Of a DNA stretch of 64,000 nucleotides, positions 53,369 through 62,576 are shown piece by piece. Position numbers and translations under genes: made by a program. Source of the stretch: JBCBSP01 sp039819095 (GTDB taxonomy: Bacteria > Pseudomonadota > Alphaproteobacteria > Caulobacterales > Maricaulaceae). The stretch is taken from contig JBCBSP010000003.1 of NCBI GenBank assembly GCA_039819095.1, positions 1-64,000 on the forward strand, in the 5' to 3' direction. The stretch's first letter is position 1. Every line of letters starts with the position of its first letter. The notes beneath the pieces are model-generated. The model was given only the letters and a program-made list of their open reading frames with translations, was not told the origin of the DNA and did no database searches.

Positions 53369-55126
53369 TTAGTCGAGGATCGGGTAGAAGTTCACCGTCA
53401 GCGGCGCCCACGGCACACCCAGATGCTCGACGAACTGACGGGTCAGCTGACCAACGATCAGGCCGTTGTCTTCCTGATACGCCACCATCGCCTGATAGGA
53501 CTGCTCGTCGAAGATGCCGTCGGCCGGGCCCGGATTGTAGCCCGCATCGCGCAGGCCGATCTGGATCTGACGGATGGCTTCCGGCGTGGTGTTGATCTCA
53601 CAGAGGACCTCACGCCATGCCAGATCGCTGACATCGGTGAAGCCGACACGGGTGATCTCACGCGTAACCGCCGGAAGGGTGCGGGTCTCTTCGCGGCCCG
53701 GCGTCACGACACGCTGGACGGAAACATTCTCGAAGCGAGCCGGAATGATGTCTTCCACAATGCGCTCAGGCTCCACCACGACTTCGCGGGAAACCGTTTC
53801 AAAGCGCGCCGGGAGGCGCTCATCGACAATGCGCTCTTCTTCGATGACGACCGTGCGGGTCACCGTCTCGAAGCGCGCGGGGATGCGGTCTTCAACGACG
53901 CGCTCCGGTTCGATCACGACCGTGCGGGTCACCGTTTCAAACAGCGCCGGCAAGGTGATCGGGTTCGGGGACAGGCCGCCATTGGACATCGTGCCGCCCG
54001 GACGGGTCCGGTACATGATGCGCTCCGGCTCGATGATGGTCGAACGCGTCACGGTCTCGAACACGGCCGGGATGCGGTCTTCAATGACCTGCTCGGCGGT
54101 GATCAGCTCCTGACGGGTGACCGTTTCGGTTACGGGCGGCAGGGTCACCGGGGTCGGCGAGGTGCCGCCGGTCGAGGTGCGGTAGACGATGCGCTCCGGC
54201 GAAACCAGACGCGTGCGCGTGATGGTTTCGAACTGAGCCGGGATTTCAACGCGACAGAGGATTTCGCCGGTCGGCAGTTCCTGGATGTCGCTCGGCGCGA
54301 AGTTGTCGCGCGCGAACTCGGCCACGCTGCGCGCTTCGCCGCGCGCGGCGACGAAGAGCGGACGGGCCGGCTGCCAGGTGAAGTAGGCTTCGCGCACGAG
54401 AACCTGCTCGGTGTAGGTCTCGTACTCCGCCGGAATGACGACCGGCTCGATGCGCTCTTCAGTGATGGTGATGGTTTCGGTGATCGTGCGGTAGGTCGCC
54501 GGGACGATGCGCGTTTCAATGCGCTCCGGCTGGATCAGAACCTGCTCGGTCACGGTGTCGATCACGGCCGGGATGATGACCTGCTCGACGCGTTCCGGCT
54601 CGATCATGACCTGCTCGGTCACGGTCTCGGTGATCGCCGGGATGATGCGGCGCTCAACGCGCTCCGGCTCGATCATCACCTGCTCGGTGATCGTATCGGT
54701 GACGGCGCCGACCACGCGGGAGACAAGACGCTCCGGCTCGACCAGAACCTGCTCGGTGACCACCTCGGTGATCGCCGGAATGACGCGGCGCTCAACGCGC
54801 TCGGATTCAACGACGACGCGCTCGGTGACGGTGTCATAGACGGGCGGAATGAAGATCGTCTCGGTGCGCTCGGGCTCGATCACGATCGTTTCGGTGAAGG
54901 TCTGCGGCGTGGGCGGAACCAGGACGCGGGAGAAGCACTGACCGTCTTCCGTCGCCGGCGGCAGATCGGCCGCCATCCGGTTTTCCAGCTGCATGATGCG
55001 CTGTTGCGCCTGCTGCAGCTGACGACGAAGCTCATCATTGGACTGCGCGAGCGCCGGGGCGGTAATGCCTATGGCGAGCGCGGATACGGCAACTGAAGAC
55101 AGAAGCGCGCGGGTTTTGGTTCGCAT
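53369..55126 (-). CDS. Periplasmic tandem-repeat protein with peptidoglycan-binding domain
   Basis: 585 residues from ATG 55126 (GGGGGATC upstream). Signal peptide (ALLSSVAVSALAIGITAPALAQ), a short coiled coil (ELRRQLQQAQQRIMQLENRM), then about 15 modules of about 22 residues in the form IPA-x2-ETVTE-x-V-x-IEPERVE. Two longer inserts interrupt the array. Three single Cys lie at block boundaries (GQCFSRV, EILCRVEI, EVLCEIN). The C-terminus holds a peptidoglycan-binding-1-like domain (AIRQIQIGLRDAGYNPGPADG). Repeats of similar wording occur from memory in OmpA-type envelope proteins of other phyla. I infer a stalk-like periplasmic protein attached to the wall. No gene name recognised. Confidence 0.82.
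   Translation of the reverse strand: MRTKTRALLSSVAVSALAIGITAPALAQSNDELRRQLQQAQQRIMQLENRMAADLPPATEDGQCFSRVLVPPTPQTFTETIVIEPERTETIFIPPVYDTVTERVVVESERVERRVIPAITEVVTEQVLVEPERLVSRVVGAVTDTITEQVMIEPERVERRIIPAITETVTEQVMIEPERVEQVIIPAVIDTVTEQVLIQPERIETRIVPATYRTITETITITEERIEPVVIPAEYETYTEQVLVREAYFTWQPARPLFVAARGEARSVAEFARDNFAPSDIQELPTGEILCRVEIPAQFETITRTRLVSPERIVYRTSTGGTSPTPVTLPPVTETVTRQELITAEQVIEDRIPAVFETVTRSTIIEPERIMYRTRPGGTMSNGGLSPNPITLPALFETVTRTVVIEPERVVEDRIPARFETVTRTVVIEEERIVDERLPARFETVSREVVVEPERIVEDIIPARFENVSVQRVVTPGREETRTLPAVTREITRVGFTDVSDLAWREVLCEINTTPEAIRQIQIGLRDAGYNPGPADGIFDEQSYQAMVAYQEDNGLIVGQLTRQFVEHLGVPWAPLTVNFYPILD
53660..54905 (-). repeat. DNA footprint of the ETVTE / PERV repeat array
   Basis: About 15 imperfect 66-69 bp units with recurring CGCTCCGGCTC-ATC (PERV region) and TCGGTCACGGT-TC (ETVTE region) on the plus strand. 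The units diverge most at 54230-54400 and 53960-54030 where the inserts lie. Some neighbours are close to identical at DNA level (for example around 54590-54700), leaving room for recombination. Confidence 0.8.
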
Positions 55127-55372
55127 GGATTTAGATCCCCCCAAAAAGAACCGTTCAAAGGTCAGGTCCAACCTAACCAATCCATTAATGTGAGGCAAGC
55201 AAGGCGGGCGCGGTTTCGCCGGTTTTCGATAAGGCGTTGGTGAAAATGCTACACCAGCTCGAAATGGGACAGCGCAATCAGCCTTTGTTCCCCCCATGTC
55301 TTAGCTTTGTTCTAAATTCTTAATTTTGCTATGGTTAACATGCGCGGTTAATTGAAACGGTCAGCGGCGTGC

Positions 55373-56854
55373 TCAGGCGAGCGTGCGTTCGACCGCCTTG
55401 CGCCAGCCGGTCAGCTGCGCCTTGCGCTCGGTCGGATCCATCGCCGGGCTGAAACGCCGATCCGCGCGCCACAGCGCTGCAGCCTCGTCCAGGCTGGAAT
55501 AAACGCCCGCGCCCAGCCCGCCGAGAAAGGCTGCGCCCCAGGCGGTGGTTTCGGTGTTGACCGGGCGCACCACCTCGCTGTTGCTGAGATCGGCCAGGCG
55601 CTGCATGAGCGAATTATTCACCGTCATTCCCCCGTCCACGCGCAGCCGTGAGACGTCCGCCCCGTCCGCAGCCATCGCATCGAGCAAATCCGCAGTCTGA
55701 TAGACGGTGGAATCCAAAGCCGCGCGCGCCAGCTCCGCGCGTCCGCTATCGCGCGTCAGCCCGGTGATCAGGCCGCGCGCATCGGGCGCCCACCAGGGCG
55801 CGCCCAGGCCGGCGAAAGCGGGAACCAGATAGACGGCTGCGCGCGGATCGGCGGCTCTGGCGAGAGATTCGATTTCAGACGATTTGGCGATCAGCCCCAG
55901 CCCGTCGCGCAACCATTGCACCGTCGCGCCGGCGGAGAGGACTGAGCCTTCCAGCGCATAGATGGTCCGCCCCTGAGCGCGCCAGGCGATGGTCGTCAGA
56001 AGGCGATTTTCGGAAAAGACGGGCGCCTCGCCGGTATTGACCAGCATGAAGGCGCCTGTGCCGTAGGTGGACTTCATCTCACCCGGCTGCAGGCAGGCCT
56101 GGCCGATCATTGCAGCCTGCTGATCGCCCGCCGCGCCTTCCAGCCGAAGCGCCTGGCCGAGAACGCTCGCGGGCGCCGCAGCGCCCAGCGCGTCGCAATC
56201 GCGCACTTCGGGCAGGACCGCTTCCGGCACGTTGAACAGCTCAAGCAGATCCGCGTCCCAGCTCCGGGCGGTAATGTCGTAGAGCGCGGTCCGACTGGCG
56301 TTGGTCGCATCCGTGACGTGCAGCCGCCCCTGCGTCAGGCGATGGATCAGGAAGCTGTCGATCGTGCCCGCGCACAGCGCGCCCGCTTCGGCTCTGGCGC
56401 GCGCGCCGTCCACATGATCGAGAATCCAGGCGATCTTTGCGCCGGAGAAATACGGGTCGAGCACCAGCCCGGTGCGCGACGCCACCCTGGCTTCCGCCCC
56501 GTCCTGTTTCAGCTGCGCGCAGCGTCGGGCGGTGCGGCGATCCTGCCAGACGATCGCATTATGGATGGGGCGTCCGGTTTCGCGTTCCCAGACCACCACG
56601 GTCTCACGCTGATTGGCCAGGCCCGCGCAGGCGATCTGATAGCCCTTGGCGGCGGCCAGCTCGATCGCCTTGCGCGCCGTGGTCAGCGTGGTGGCCCAGA
56701 TGACTTCCGGATCGTGCTCCACCCAGCCCGGCTGGGGATAGATCTGCGCGAATTCCTGCTGCGCCGTCGCCACCGCCCGGCCGCTGAGATCGAACACGAT
56801 GGCGCGGCTGGAGGTCGTGCCCTGGTCCAGCGCCAGAAGGGCGGTTTCGGTCAT
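55373..56854 (-). CDS. glpK: Glycerol kinase
   Basis: Phosphorylates glycerol to sn-glycerol 3-phosphate, feeding lipid synthesis or glycolysis. 493 residues from ATG 56854 (GGAG upstream). FGGY-kinase motifs: ALDQGTTSSRAIVFD (8-22), QDRRTARRC, GEMKSTYGTGAFMLVNTG, LVPAFAGLGAPWWAPDARG, and FGGY-like LRVDGGMTVNNSLMQ (near bases 55620-55665). Full-length for the family. The divergent gene is a monoacylglycerol-lipase-like hydrolase, a sensible source of glycerol. glpD and glpF are not here. Confidence 0.94.
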   Translation of the reverse strand: MTETALLALDQGTTSSRAIVFDLSGRAVATAQQEFAQIYPQPGWVEHDPEVIWATTLTTARKAIELAAAKGYQIACAGLANQRETVVVWERETGRPIHNAIVWQDRRTARRCAQLKQDGAEARVASRTGLVLDPYFSGAKIAWILDHVDGARARAEAGALCAGTIDSFLIHRLTQGRLHVTDATNASRTALYDITARSWDADLLELFNVPEAVLPEVRDCDALGAAAPASVLGQALRLEGAAGDQQAAMIGQACLQPGEMKSTYGTGAFMLVNTGEAPVFSENRLLTTIAWRAQGRTIYALEGSVLSAGATVQWLRDGLGLIAKSSEIESLARAADPRAAVYLVPAFAGLGAPWWAPDARGLITGLTRDSGRAELARAALDSTVYQTADLLDAMAADGADVSRLRVDGGMTVNNSLMQRLADLSNSEVVRPVNTETTAWGAAFLGGLGAGVYSSLDEAAALWRADRRFSPAMDPTERKAQLTGWRKAVERTLA

Positions 56855-56967
56855 GGAAGTCTCCGCAGCAACAAACAGGGCCGTCGACATGATGGCAAGC
56901 CGGCGCGCTCGGGCTTAAGCTCGTCTGCGACCCTATTCCAAGAAAGAGCGCCAAGACGAGGCCCGCC

Positions 56968-57897
56968 ATGACGTTTGAAGCCGAAACCTGGACTAGCCCG
57001 ACCGGCGCCGATCTGGCCGTGCGTCTCATGCCCGCCCAGGGCGCGCCGGTCGGCGCGATCAGCCTCAATCATGGCCTGGCCGAGCACGGGTTGCGCTATC
57101 AGCGCTTCGCCGCAGCCCTCAGCAGGGCCGGGTTTCATGTCGTCATCCACGATCATCGCGGTCATGGCTTCACCCGGTCCCAGGACAGCGAGCGCGGCGT
57201 CTTCGCCTACCAGGACGGGGCGGACATGGCGCTGACCGACGCCGCCTTCGTGCGCTCTGAAATGCGCCGCCGCTTCGATGATGCGCCGCTCATCGTGTTC
57301 GGACACTCCATGGGAGGCCTGTTCACGGCGAACGCGGCGATTGACGAGCATGACGCGATCGCCGGGGCGGCGATCTGGAACACCAATCTGACGCTCGGCC
57401 CGCTCGCCGGGGTGATGCGACTGGTCCTGCTGGTCGAGGGCGCCTTCAGGCGCGATACCGAGCCAAGCGACTGGCTGGCCGCGCTGACCTTCGGAGCCTG
57501 GGCCAAACGCTTCAACGAAACCGCCACCGGTTCTGACTGGCTGTCGCGCATTCCCGAAGAAGTGAAGGCCTACGCCGAAGACCCGCTCTGCGGCTGGGAT
57601 GCGTCAATCTCGATGTGGCGCGACTTCGTGCGCCTGGTCGAACGCGCTGAGGCGCGCGCCAACCTGTTGTCGATCCGCCGCGATCTCGCCTGGCATATCG
57701 CCGGCGGCGGCCAGGACCCGGCCACCAATGAGGCCAAGGCGACCCGCGCCTTCGCTGACCGGCTGATCAATGACGGGTTCACCGATGTCTCCGTGCGCAT
57801 CGACCCTGAAGCGCGCCATGAAACCCTGAACGATCTGGGCGCCGACCAGGCGATGGAGGACTTCATCGTCTGGGCGCGAACCGCCTGCGCATCCTGA
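56968..57897 (+). CDS. Alpha/beta hydrolase, monoglyceride-lipase-like (serine aminopeptidase S33 fold)
   Basis: 309 residues. Oxyanion motif LNHGLAEHGLRY, DHRGHGFTR after it, nucleophile Ser114 in FGHSMGG, and His284 in EARHETLND as the triad His. The HG-LAEH and RGHG wording is that of monoacylglycerol lipases and lysophospholipases. Divergent from glpK with a 113-bp gap, so the pair might release and then phosphorylate glycerol. No signal peptide, so it acts in the cytoplasm. Confidence 0.87.
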   Translation: MTFEAETWTSPTGADLAVRLMPAQGAPVGAISLNHGLAEHGLRYQRFAAALSRAGFHVVIHDHRGHGFTRSQDSERGVFAYQDGADMALTDAAFVRSEMRRRFDDAPLIVFGHSMGGLFTANAAIDEHDAIAGAAIWNTNLTLGPLAGVMRLVLLVEGAFRRDTEPSDWLAALTFGAWAKRFNETATGSDWLSRIPEEVKAYAEDPLCGWDASISMWRDFVRLVERAEARANLLSIRRDLAWHIAGGGQDPATNEAKATRAFADRLINDGFTDVSVRIDPEARHETLNDLGADQAMEDFIVWARTACAS

Positions 57898-57932
57898 AGC
57901 GCAAAGCCGAGGGCGAGGGGCGTATTCGGGTT

Positions 57933-58799
57933 TTATGGGCCAGCGCCGAGGGCGCGGGCGGTTTCCCGGCGGCTGCGCTGGATGCGGCGGGGGATGTTGA
58001 TCTCGATATCGTTCAGGTGCGCGCTGACCGCCTCGGTCAGGTCTTCGCTGACCATCACGCCTAGCGCGGACAGATCCGCGACGGCGGCGATCTCGATCCG
58101 GCGTTCCGCAGCGAGACGACCCATTGCGCGGCGCGTCAGCGACCGCGCCATGCCGAGTGCATAAGCCTCGTCACGCTGTGCTTCCTCCGCGCTGATTTCA
58201 CCTGCGGCGCGCCGCTCGGCAATGACGGCGCGCGCATCCTGCAGCGAGGCCCAGCTTTCCGCCACCGCCGCCACATCCACAGATGCGATGGCGACCGGCA
58301 GCTCAGCCGGCGTACCGCTCAAGCGCCTCAGATAGGCTTCCAGATCGCTGGGCGCGGCGTCATCGACCGCGCGCCAGTCATGCACGGTGGCCGCGTTCAG
58401 AAGAACGCCCTGCCCGTCCACGATCAGAACGGTCGGCGTACCGAAGGGTTCAGCCACGCCGAAGCGCTGCATCTGGTCGATATTGCGGTGACGCAGGCCG
58501 ATATCGATCAGCACCGGCTCGTAATGAGCCGCCAGGAGTGCGGCGAGCCGACCCTCGCCGGCGAGCGCGCTCGCCAGCCCGCGGCTGTCATGGCACCAGT
58601 CCGCGCCGAAGATCAGCAGAGCCGCGCGATCGGCTTGAGCCGCGCGCGCCAGGGCTGCATCGATATCGGCTTTCGCATCGGCCTGGGCGTCATAGCCTCC
58701 CAGCGTCGGCGCGGCTGAAGGCGCGCCCTCGGCCTGAGCGACAGGGCTAAGGCCGAAAAGTGCGGCGCAGAGTGTGAAGAGAAGCCATGACCGGATCAT
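57933..58799 (-). CDS. Exported thioredoxin-like protein with CxxS motif
   Basis: 288 residues with signal peptide (LLFTLCAALFGLSPVAQA). Thioredoxin-like core LLIFGADWCHDSRGLA: the active site is Cys-His-Asp-Ser, lacking the second Cys. GTPTVLIVDGQG supplies the cis-Pro strand. The helical C-terminal part (LEAYLRRLSG onwards) has no recognised domain. CxxS proteins tend to act as isomerases or monothiol reductases. Nine bases separate it from the MFS gene on the same strand. Confidence 0.78.
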   Translation of the reverse strand: MIRSWLLFTLCAALFGLSPVAQAEGAPSAAPTLGGYDAQADAKADIDAALARAAQADRAALLIFGADWCHDSRGLASALAGEGRLAALLAAHYEPVLIDIGLRHRNIDQMQRFGVAEPFGTPTVLIVDGQGVLLNAATVHDWRAVDDAAPSDLEAYLRRLSGTPAELPVAIASVDVAAVAESWASLQDARAVIAERRAAGEISAEEAQRDEAYALGMARSLTRRAMGRLAAERRIEIAAVADLSALGVMVSEDLTEAVSAHLNDIEINIPRRIQRSRRETARALGAGP

Positions 58800-58808
58800 C
58801 GCGCGAGG

Positions 58809-60059
58809 CTAGCTCGCGCGGCGTCGAATGACAAAGAGGACCAGCGCCAGAACCGAAAATGCCGCCGCGACCGCAAACGGCGCGCCGGGGAAAACCATTC
58901 CGCCCACCCCGCGCTCGAAGGCGAAGAAGAGCTGGGTGTAGAGAAGCGGGCTGATGATGAGCACCAGGCTGCCCAGCGCGGACAGCCCGCCCTGCAGCTC
59001 GCCCTGGGAGTCCGCGTCGACGCGCTCGGTCATAACCTTCTGCAGAGCCGGCCCCTGCATGCCGGAGATCAGCGCCAGCGAGATCCAGCCATACAGCACC
59101 ATCCCGTTGGGCGAGGTGGCGATGCCGATGAGAGCGATCGCCTCCACCGCCAGTGAAATCCAGATCACCCGCCGCTCGCCCAGGCGCGGCATGAGAAGCG
59201 GAATGATTGCGACCTGGCTGATCACAAAAATCACCCCGTAGTAGGCCAGCGACCAGCCGATCTCGTTGGAGCTCCAGCCGAACTTGGCGATGGCCACATA
59301 GGTCCACACCGCCGGATAGACGAAAGTGGACAGGCTGGAGAAGAAATACACCAGCGCCAGAACGCCAAGCCCGGAGGTGTTTTTCAGACGCATCAGCGTG
59401 CCGAACGGGTTGGCGCGCGACCACTCAAAGGCGCGGCGCTTGTCTTTCGGCAGGGACTCAGGAACCACCAGCCAGCCATACAAGGCGTTCAACCCGGCCA
59501 GCGCCGCCGCTGCGAAGAAGGGCGCGCGCGGGCTGATCTCGCCCAGCAGACCGCCCAGCGCCGGGCCGAGCACGAACCCGGCCCCCATCGCCGCGCCCAG
59601 CCAGCCAAAGCGCTTGGCGCGTTCGGCCGGCGTGCTGATATCGGCGATATAAGCGTTGGCGGTGGAATGGGTCGCAGCGAACATGCCCGAAAGCAGTCGT
59701 GCGATGAAGAAGACAAACAGGGCGTGCGCCAGCCCCATCAGAAGAAAATCGATCGCCAGCGCGCTCAGCGACAGGAGCAGCACCGGTCGGCGACCGAACC
59801 GGTCTGACAGCCCGCCGACAATGGGCGAGCAGATGAATTGCATCACCGCGAAAACGAATGTCGCCAGACCGCCCCAGGCGGCCGCCACGCCGATGCCTTC
59901 GCCCGTCAGCTCCATGAGCAGCTTGGGCAGGACCGGCATGATCAGGGCAAACGCCAGCGCATCGATGGTGACGGTGCCGACTATGAAGATCGACGCCGCA
60001 GGGCGCGAGGCGCGGAGCGCTATATCGCTATGATCATCAGGTGTCGGCTCATGCGTCAT
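58809..60059 (-). CDS. MFS efflux transporter, TetA-like
   Basis: 416 residues, twelve helices. Motif GGLSDRFGRRPVLLLSLSAL after TM2 is the DHA1 signature (loop 2-3), and LLSGMFAATHSTANAYIADI follows. The wording (GSDRFGRRP, ALAFALIMPVLPKLL) is closest to the tetracycline-resistance-type pumps. Whether it carries tetracycline is unknown. Confidence 0.9.
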   Translation of the reverse strand: MTHEPTPDDHSDIALRASRPAASIFIVGTVTIDALAFALIMPVLPKLLMELTGEGIGVAAAWGGLATFVFAVMQFICSPIVGGLSDRFGRRPVLLLSLSALAIDFLLMGLAHALFVFFIARLLSGMFAATHSTANAYIADISTPAERAKRFGWLGAAMGAGFVLGPALGGLLGEISPRAPFFAAAALAGLNALYGWLVVPESLPKDKRRAFEWSRANPFGTLMRLKNTSGLGVLALVYFFSSLSTFVYPAVWTYVAIAKFGWSSNEIGWSLAYYGVIFVISQVAIIPLLMPRLGERRVIWISLAVEAIALIGIATSPNGMVLYGWISLALISGMQGPALQKVMTERVDADSQGELQGGLSALGSLVLIISPLLYTQLFFAFERGVGGMVFPGAPFAVAAAFSVLALVLFVIRRRAS

Positions 60060-60200
60060 GACACCGCTTATGAGCGCTTATCGCGCATCCGTCATCCGGT
60101 GTTCTGCAAGGCGCCGCTTCATGGCTGCAATAAGAGCGGGCGCGCTTGCGCGCATCGACGTGAGACGGCAGGCTTCGGGCTCAACGCAGGAGGCGGTGAC

Positions 60201-61265
60201 ATGCGGATTTTCATCTGGGCGGGCGGCGGCATTCTGGCGCTGATTGTATTGATCCTGGTGCTGGCCTACGGGCCGGGCTCGCTGGCCGCACAGCGCTTTG
60301 ACCCGACGCCGCCCGATGCGAACCTGCTCGCCCTGTTTGATGAAGAGGTCGCCCCGCTTGTGCGCGAGCACGGGCTGTTCGGCGCGGAGGATGTCGAGCC
60401 CGGCCCGGACGGGCGGCTTTACACCGGCCTGCCGGACGGGCGCATTTTGGCGCGCTCGGTCGAGGGCGGCTGGAGCGAGATCGCCCATACCGGCGGTCGA
60501 CCGCTCGGCCTGGCCTTTGACGGTGAAGGTCGGCTGATCGTCGCGGATGCGCTGCGCGGGCTTTTACGGCGCGAGGCGGGCGACTGGACGGTGATGATGG
60601 CCCCGGTCCCGGACGGGGCGCTGGTCTTCACCGATGATCTGACCGTTCTGGAAGACGGCTCCATCATCCTGTCCGACGCCTCGCTTCGCTACGGCTATGG
60701 CGAGTACATGACCTCTTTCCTGGAAGGCGAGCAGACCGGGGTGATTTATCGCGTCACGGCGCCGGGCGAGTATGAGGTGCTGGCCGAGGGGCTCGCCTTC
60801 GCCAACGGCATCACCCATGACCCTGAAACCGGGCTCATCTATATCAACGAGACCTGGGCGGGGCGGGTCTGGACGCTTGACCCAGAGACCGGCGAGCTCA
60901 GCATCTTCGTCGACGGCCTGCCTGGATATCCGGACAATCTGCACTGGGACGCGGAGCGCGACTGGCTGTGGATTGCGCTGCCGTCGAAACGCAGCGCGGA
61001 GCTGGAGCCGCTGCACCCGCGCCCGTTTGTGAAGCGCCTTGTCTGGCGCTGGATTCAGCTCGCGGGCCTGCCGCCTCTGCCGCCGCGCCCGGTGATGGTG
61101 CTGGCGGTGGACCGCAATGGCGCGCCGGTTCATGCGCTGCTCGGGCCGGATGATCAGGATTTCGGCGTAACGAGCGCCGCGCCCTGGCGGGGACGCCTGT
61201 GGACGGTGGGCCTGGAGCGCGGCACGGCTGACGCCTTCGCCCTGCCTGAAGCGCCTGTTCAATGA
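60201..61265 (+). CDS. SMP-30/gluconolactonase or strictosidine-synthase-like protein with an N-terminal membrane anchor
   Basis: 354 residues from ATG 60201, preceded by GCAGGAGG. N-terminal hydrophobic helix (FIWAGGGILALIVLILVLAYG), then a six-bladed propeller: AEDVEPGPDGRLYTG, PLGLAFDGEGRLIVAD, GLAFANGITHDPETG, YPDNLHWDAERDWLWIALP. The YPDN and NGI motifs match the APMAP/strictosidine-synthase-like family, whose bacterial members are mostly uncharacterised. Stop overlaps the following SDR start (ATGA). Confidence 0.87.
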   Translation: MRIFIWAGGGILALIVLILVLAYGPGSLAAQRFDPTPPDANLLALFDEEVAPLVREHGLFGAEDVEPGPDGRLYTGLPDGRILARSVEGGWSEIAHTGGRPLGLAFDGEGRLIVADALRGLLRREAGDWTVMMAPVPDGALVFTDDLTVLEDGSIILSDASLRYGYGEYMTSFLEGEQTGVIYRVTAPGEYEVLAEGLAFANGITHDPETGLIYINETWAGRVWTLDPETGELSIFVDGLPGYPDNLHWDAERDWLWIALPSKRSAELEPLHPRPFVKRLVWRWIQLAGLPPLPPRPVMVLAVDRNGAPVHALLGPDDQDFGVTSAAPWRGRLWTVGLERGTADAFALPEAPVQ

Positions 61266-62065
61266 CCGGAACCATCTTCATCACCGGCGGGTCGAGCGGG
61301 ATCGGCCTGGCGCTGTCGCGGCGCTATGCCGCGAAAGGCTGGCGTCTGCTCTGGGCCAGCCTTGACGCTGATGAGATCGCGCAGGCGCGCGCCATCCTCA
61401 CCGCTGAACGCCCGGACATCCAGATCGAGGCGCTGGCGATCGATCTGGCCAAGCCGGCCGCCCCGGCGCGCGCGGCCGCCTGGGCGGCCGAGCAGGGCGG
61501 CGCCGATATTCTCGTCAATAATGCCGGGTTCGGTGTCTATGGCGCGTCCTGCGATCTGCCTATTGAGGCGGAACAGGCGATGATGGCGGTCAACATGGCT
61601 GCGCCGCATGCGCTGTGCCGGCTGATGCTGCCCGCCCTGGAAGCGCGCGCTGAACAGACCGGGCAGCCTGTCTCCATCGTCAATATCGCGTCGAATTCCG
61701 CCTTCACGCCGGCACCTTTTCTGGCGATGTATGCCGCCACCAAAGCCTTCGTGCGCCATTATTCAGACGCGCTGGCTCTGGAGCTGGCCGAGGCCGGCTC
61801 AAAGGTGCGCGTGCACACGATCTGCCCGTCCGCCGTGGCCGATACGCCGTTCCGCGAACGCGCCGACATGGACGATGTGCGCACCTTCTCAAGTTTTACG
61901 GCCACAACCGCGGCGGAAGTGGCGCGCGATGTCGAACGTGCGATTGAGGCCGGGCGGCGCTTCACGATCACCGGCTGGCGCATGCGCGCGGCCTATATTG
62001 CGATGAAGCTGATGCCGGCGCCGCTGGTGCGGGCGCTCACGCGCCGCGAGGTGGGACGGGTGTGA
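61262..62065 (+). CDS. Short-chain dehydrogenase/reductase (SDR), classical
   Basis: 267 residues. Cofactor motif ITGGSSGIG (7-15), NNAG (86-89), and catalytic Ser144/Tyr157/Lys161 (NIASNSAF... YAATK). C-terminal GWRMRAAYIAMKLMPAPLVRAL suggests membrane contact. Substrate unknown. Co-transcribed with the propeller gene, by overlap. Confidence 0.9.
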   Translation: MTGTIFITGGSSGIGLALSRRYAAKGWRLLWASLDADEIAQARAILTAERPDIQIEALAIDLAKPAAPARAAAWAAEQGGADILVNNAGFGVYGASCDLPIEAEQAMMAVNMAAPHALCRLMLPALEARAEQTGQPVSIVNIASNSAFTPAPFLAMYAATKAFVRHYSDALALELAEAGSKVRVHTICPSAVADTPFRERADMDDVRTFSSFTATTAAEVARDVERAIEAGRRFTITGWRMRAAYIAMKLMPAPLVRALTRREVGRV

Positions 62066-62071
62066 AACAGA

Positions 62072-62506
62072 TCAGCCGGTCCGACGTTCAAGGCGCTGTC
62101 TCGCACCGTCATGAATCAGGCGCAGCTCGGCGAGCGTGGCGTCGATCTGAGACCGCTTGGCCTTCAGCGCATTGATTTCAGATGCTGTTTTGTCGATCAC
62201 GAACTGGAGCTGGCGCTTTCGGCCCTCGCCCTCGCGACCGTAGAGCTCCAGAAACGTCTTGATGTCGGACAGTTTCGAGCCGATCGATTTGGCGCGCAGG
62301 ATCAGGGAAAGCCGCTTGCGGTCAGCCTCGCAATAGACGCGCTGACCACCGACCCGTTGCGGTTTCAAAAGGCCCTTGGCTTCATAAAAACGCACCGCGC
62401 GCGGGGTGGTGTCGAACGCCTCGGCGAGCTGGCTGATGCTCCACAGCTCAGCGCTGGCGGCCATAGTCCCGCCTCGTGATGGGTGTTGTGCGGCGTCATC
62501 GGCCAT
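62072..62506 (-). CDS. MerR-family regulator, divergent from an acyl-CoA gene pair
   Basis: 144 residues; a start at 62464 (MAASAELWSISQ) is about as good. The HTH reads SISQLAEAFDTTPRAVRFYEAKGLLKPQRVGGQRVY. The dimerisation helix follows (RQLQFVIDKTASEINALKAKR). It is similar to the other MerR regulator of this window (TPRA-RFYE-KGLLKP) and its intergenic region carries the same operator. By position a regulator of the reductase-like SDR and acyl-CoA carboxylase genes. It fits the LiuR/AtuR-like idea without proof. Confidence 0.86.
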   Translation of the reverse strand: MADDAAQHPSRGGTMAASAELWSISQLAEAFDTTPRAVRFYEAKGLLKPQRVGGQRVYCEADRKRLSLILRAKSIGSKLSDIKTFLELYGREGEGRKRQLQFVIDKTASEINALKAKRSQIDATLAELRLIHDGARQRLERRTG

Positions 62507-62576
62507 GGCGATGGTTCGACCCCTTTGAAGTTCGCGCTCAGCTTAGGCGCAGCCATCTAACGTTTACAAGAGGCCC

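Noticed and set aside
53285..55096. Plus-strand open frame of about 600 codons opposite the repeat protein
   Set aside because: It is the antisense reading of the repeat array (Asp/Arg/Gly/Leu-rich) and lacks a ribosome site and signal peptide. The minus-strand frame has signal peptide, coiled coil and PG-binding domain.
55330..55365. Several TTAA words upstream of the repeat-protein gene that look like CtrA boxes
   Set aside because: The spacers are 9 and 11 bases and not 7, so they do not match TTAA-N7-TTAAC. AT-richness alone explains them.
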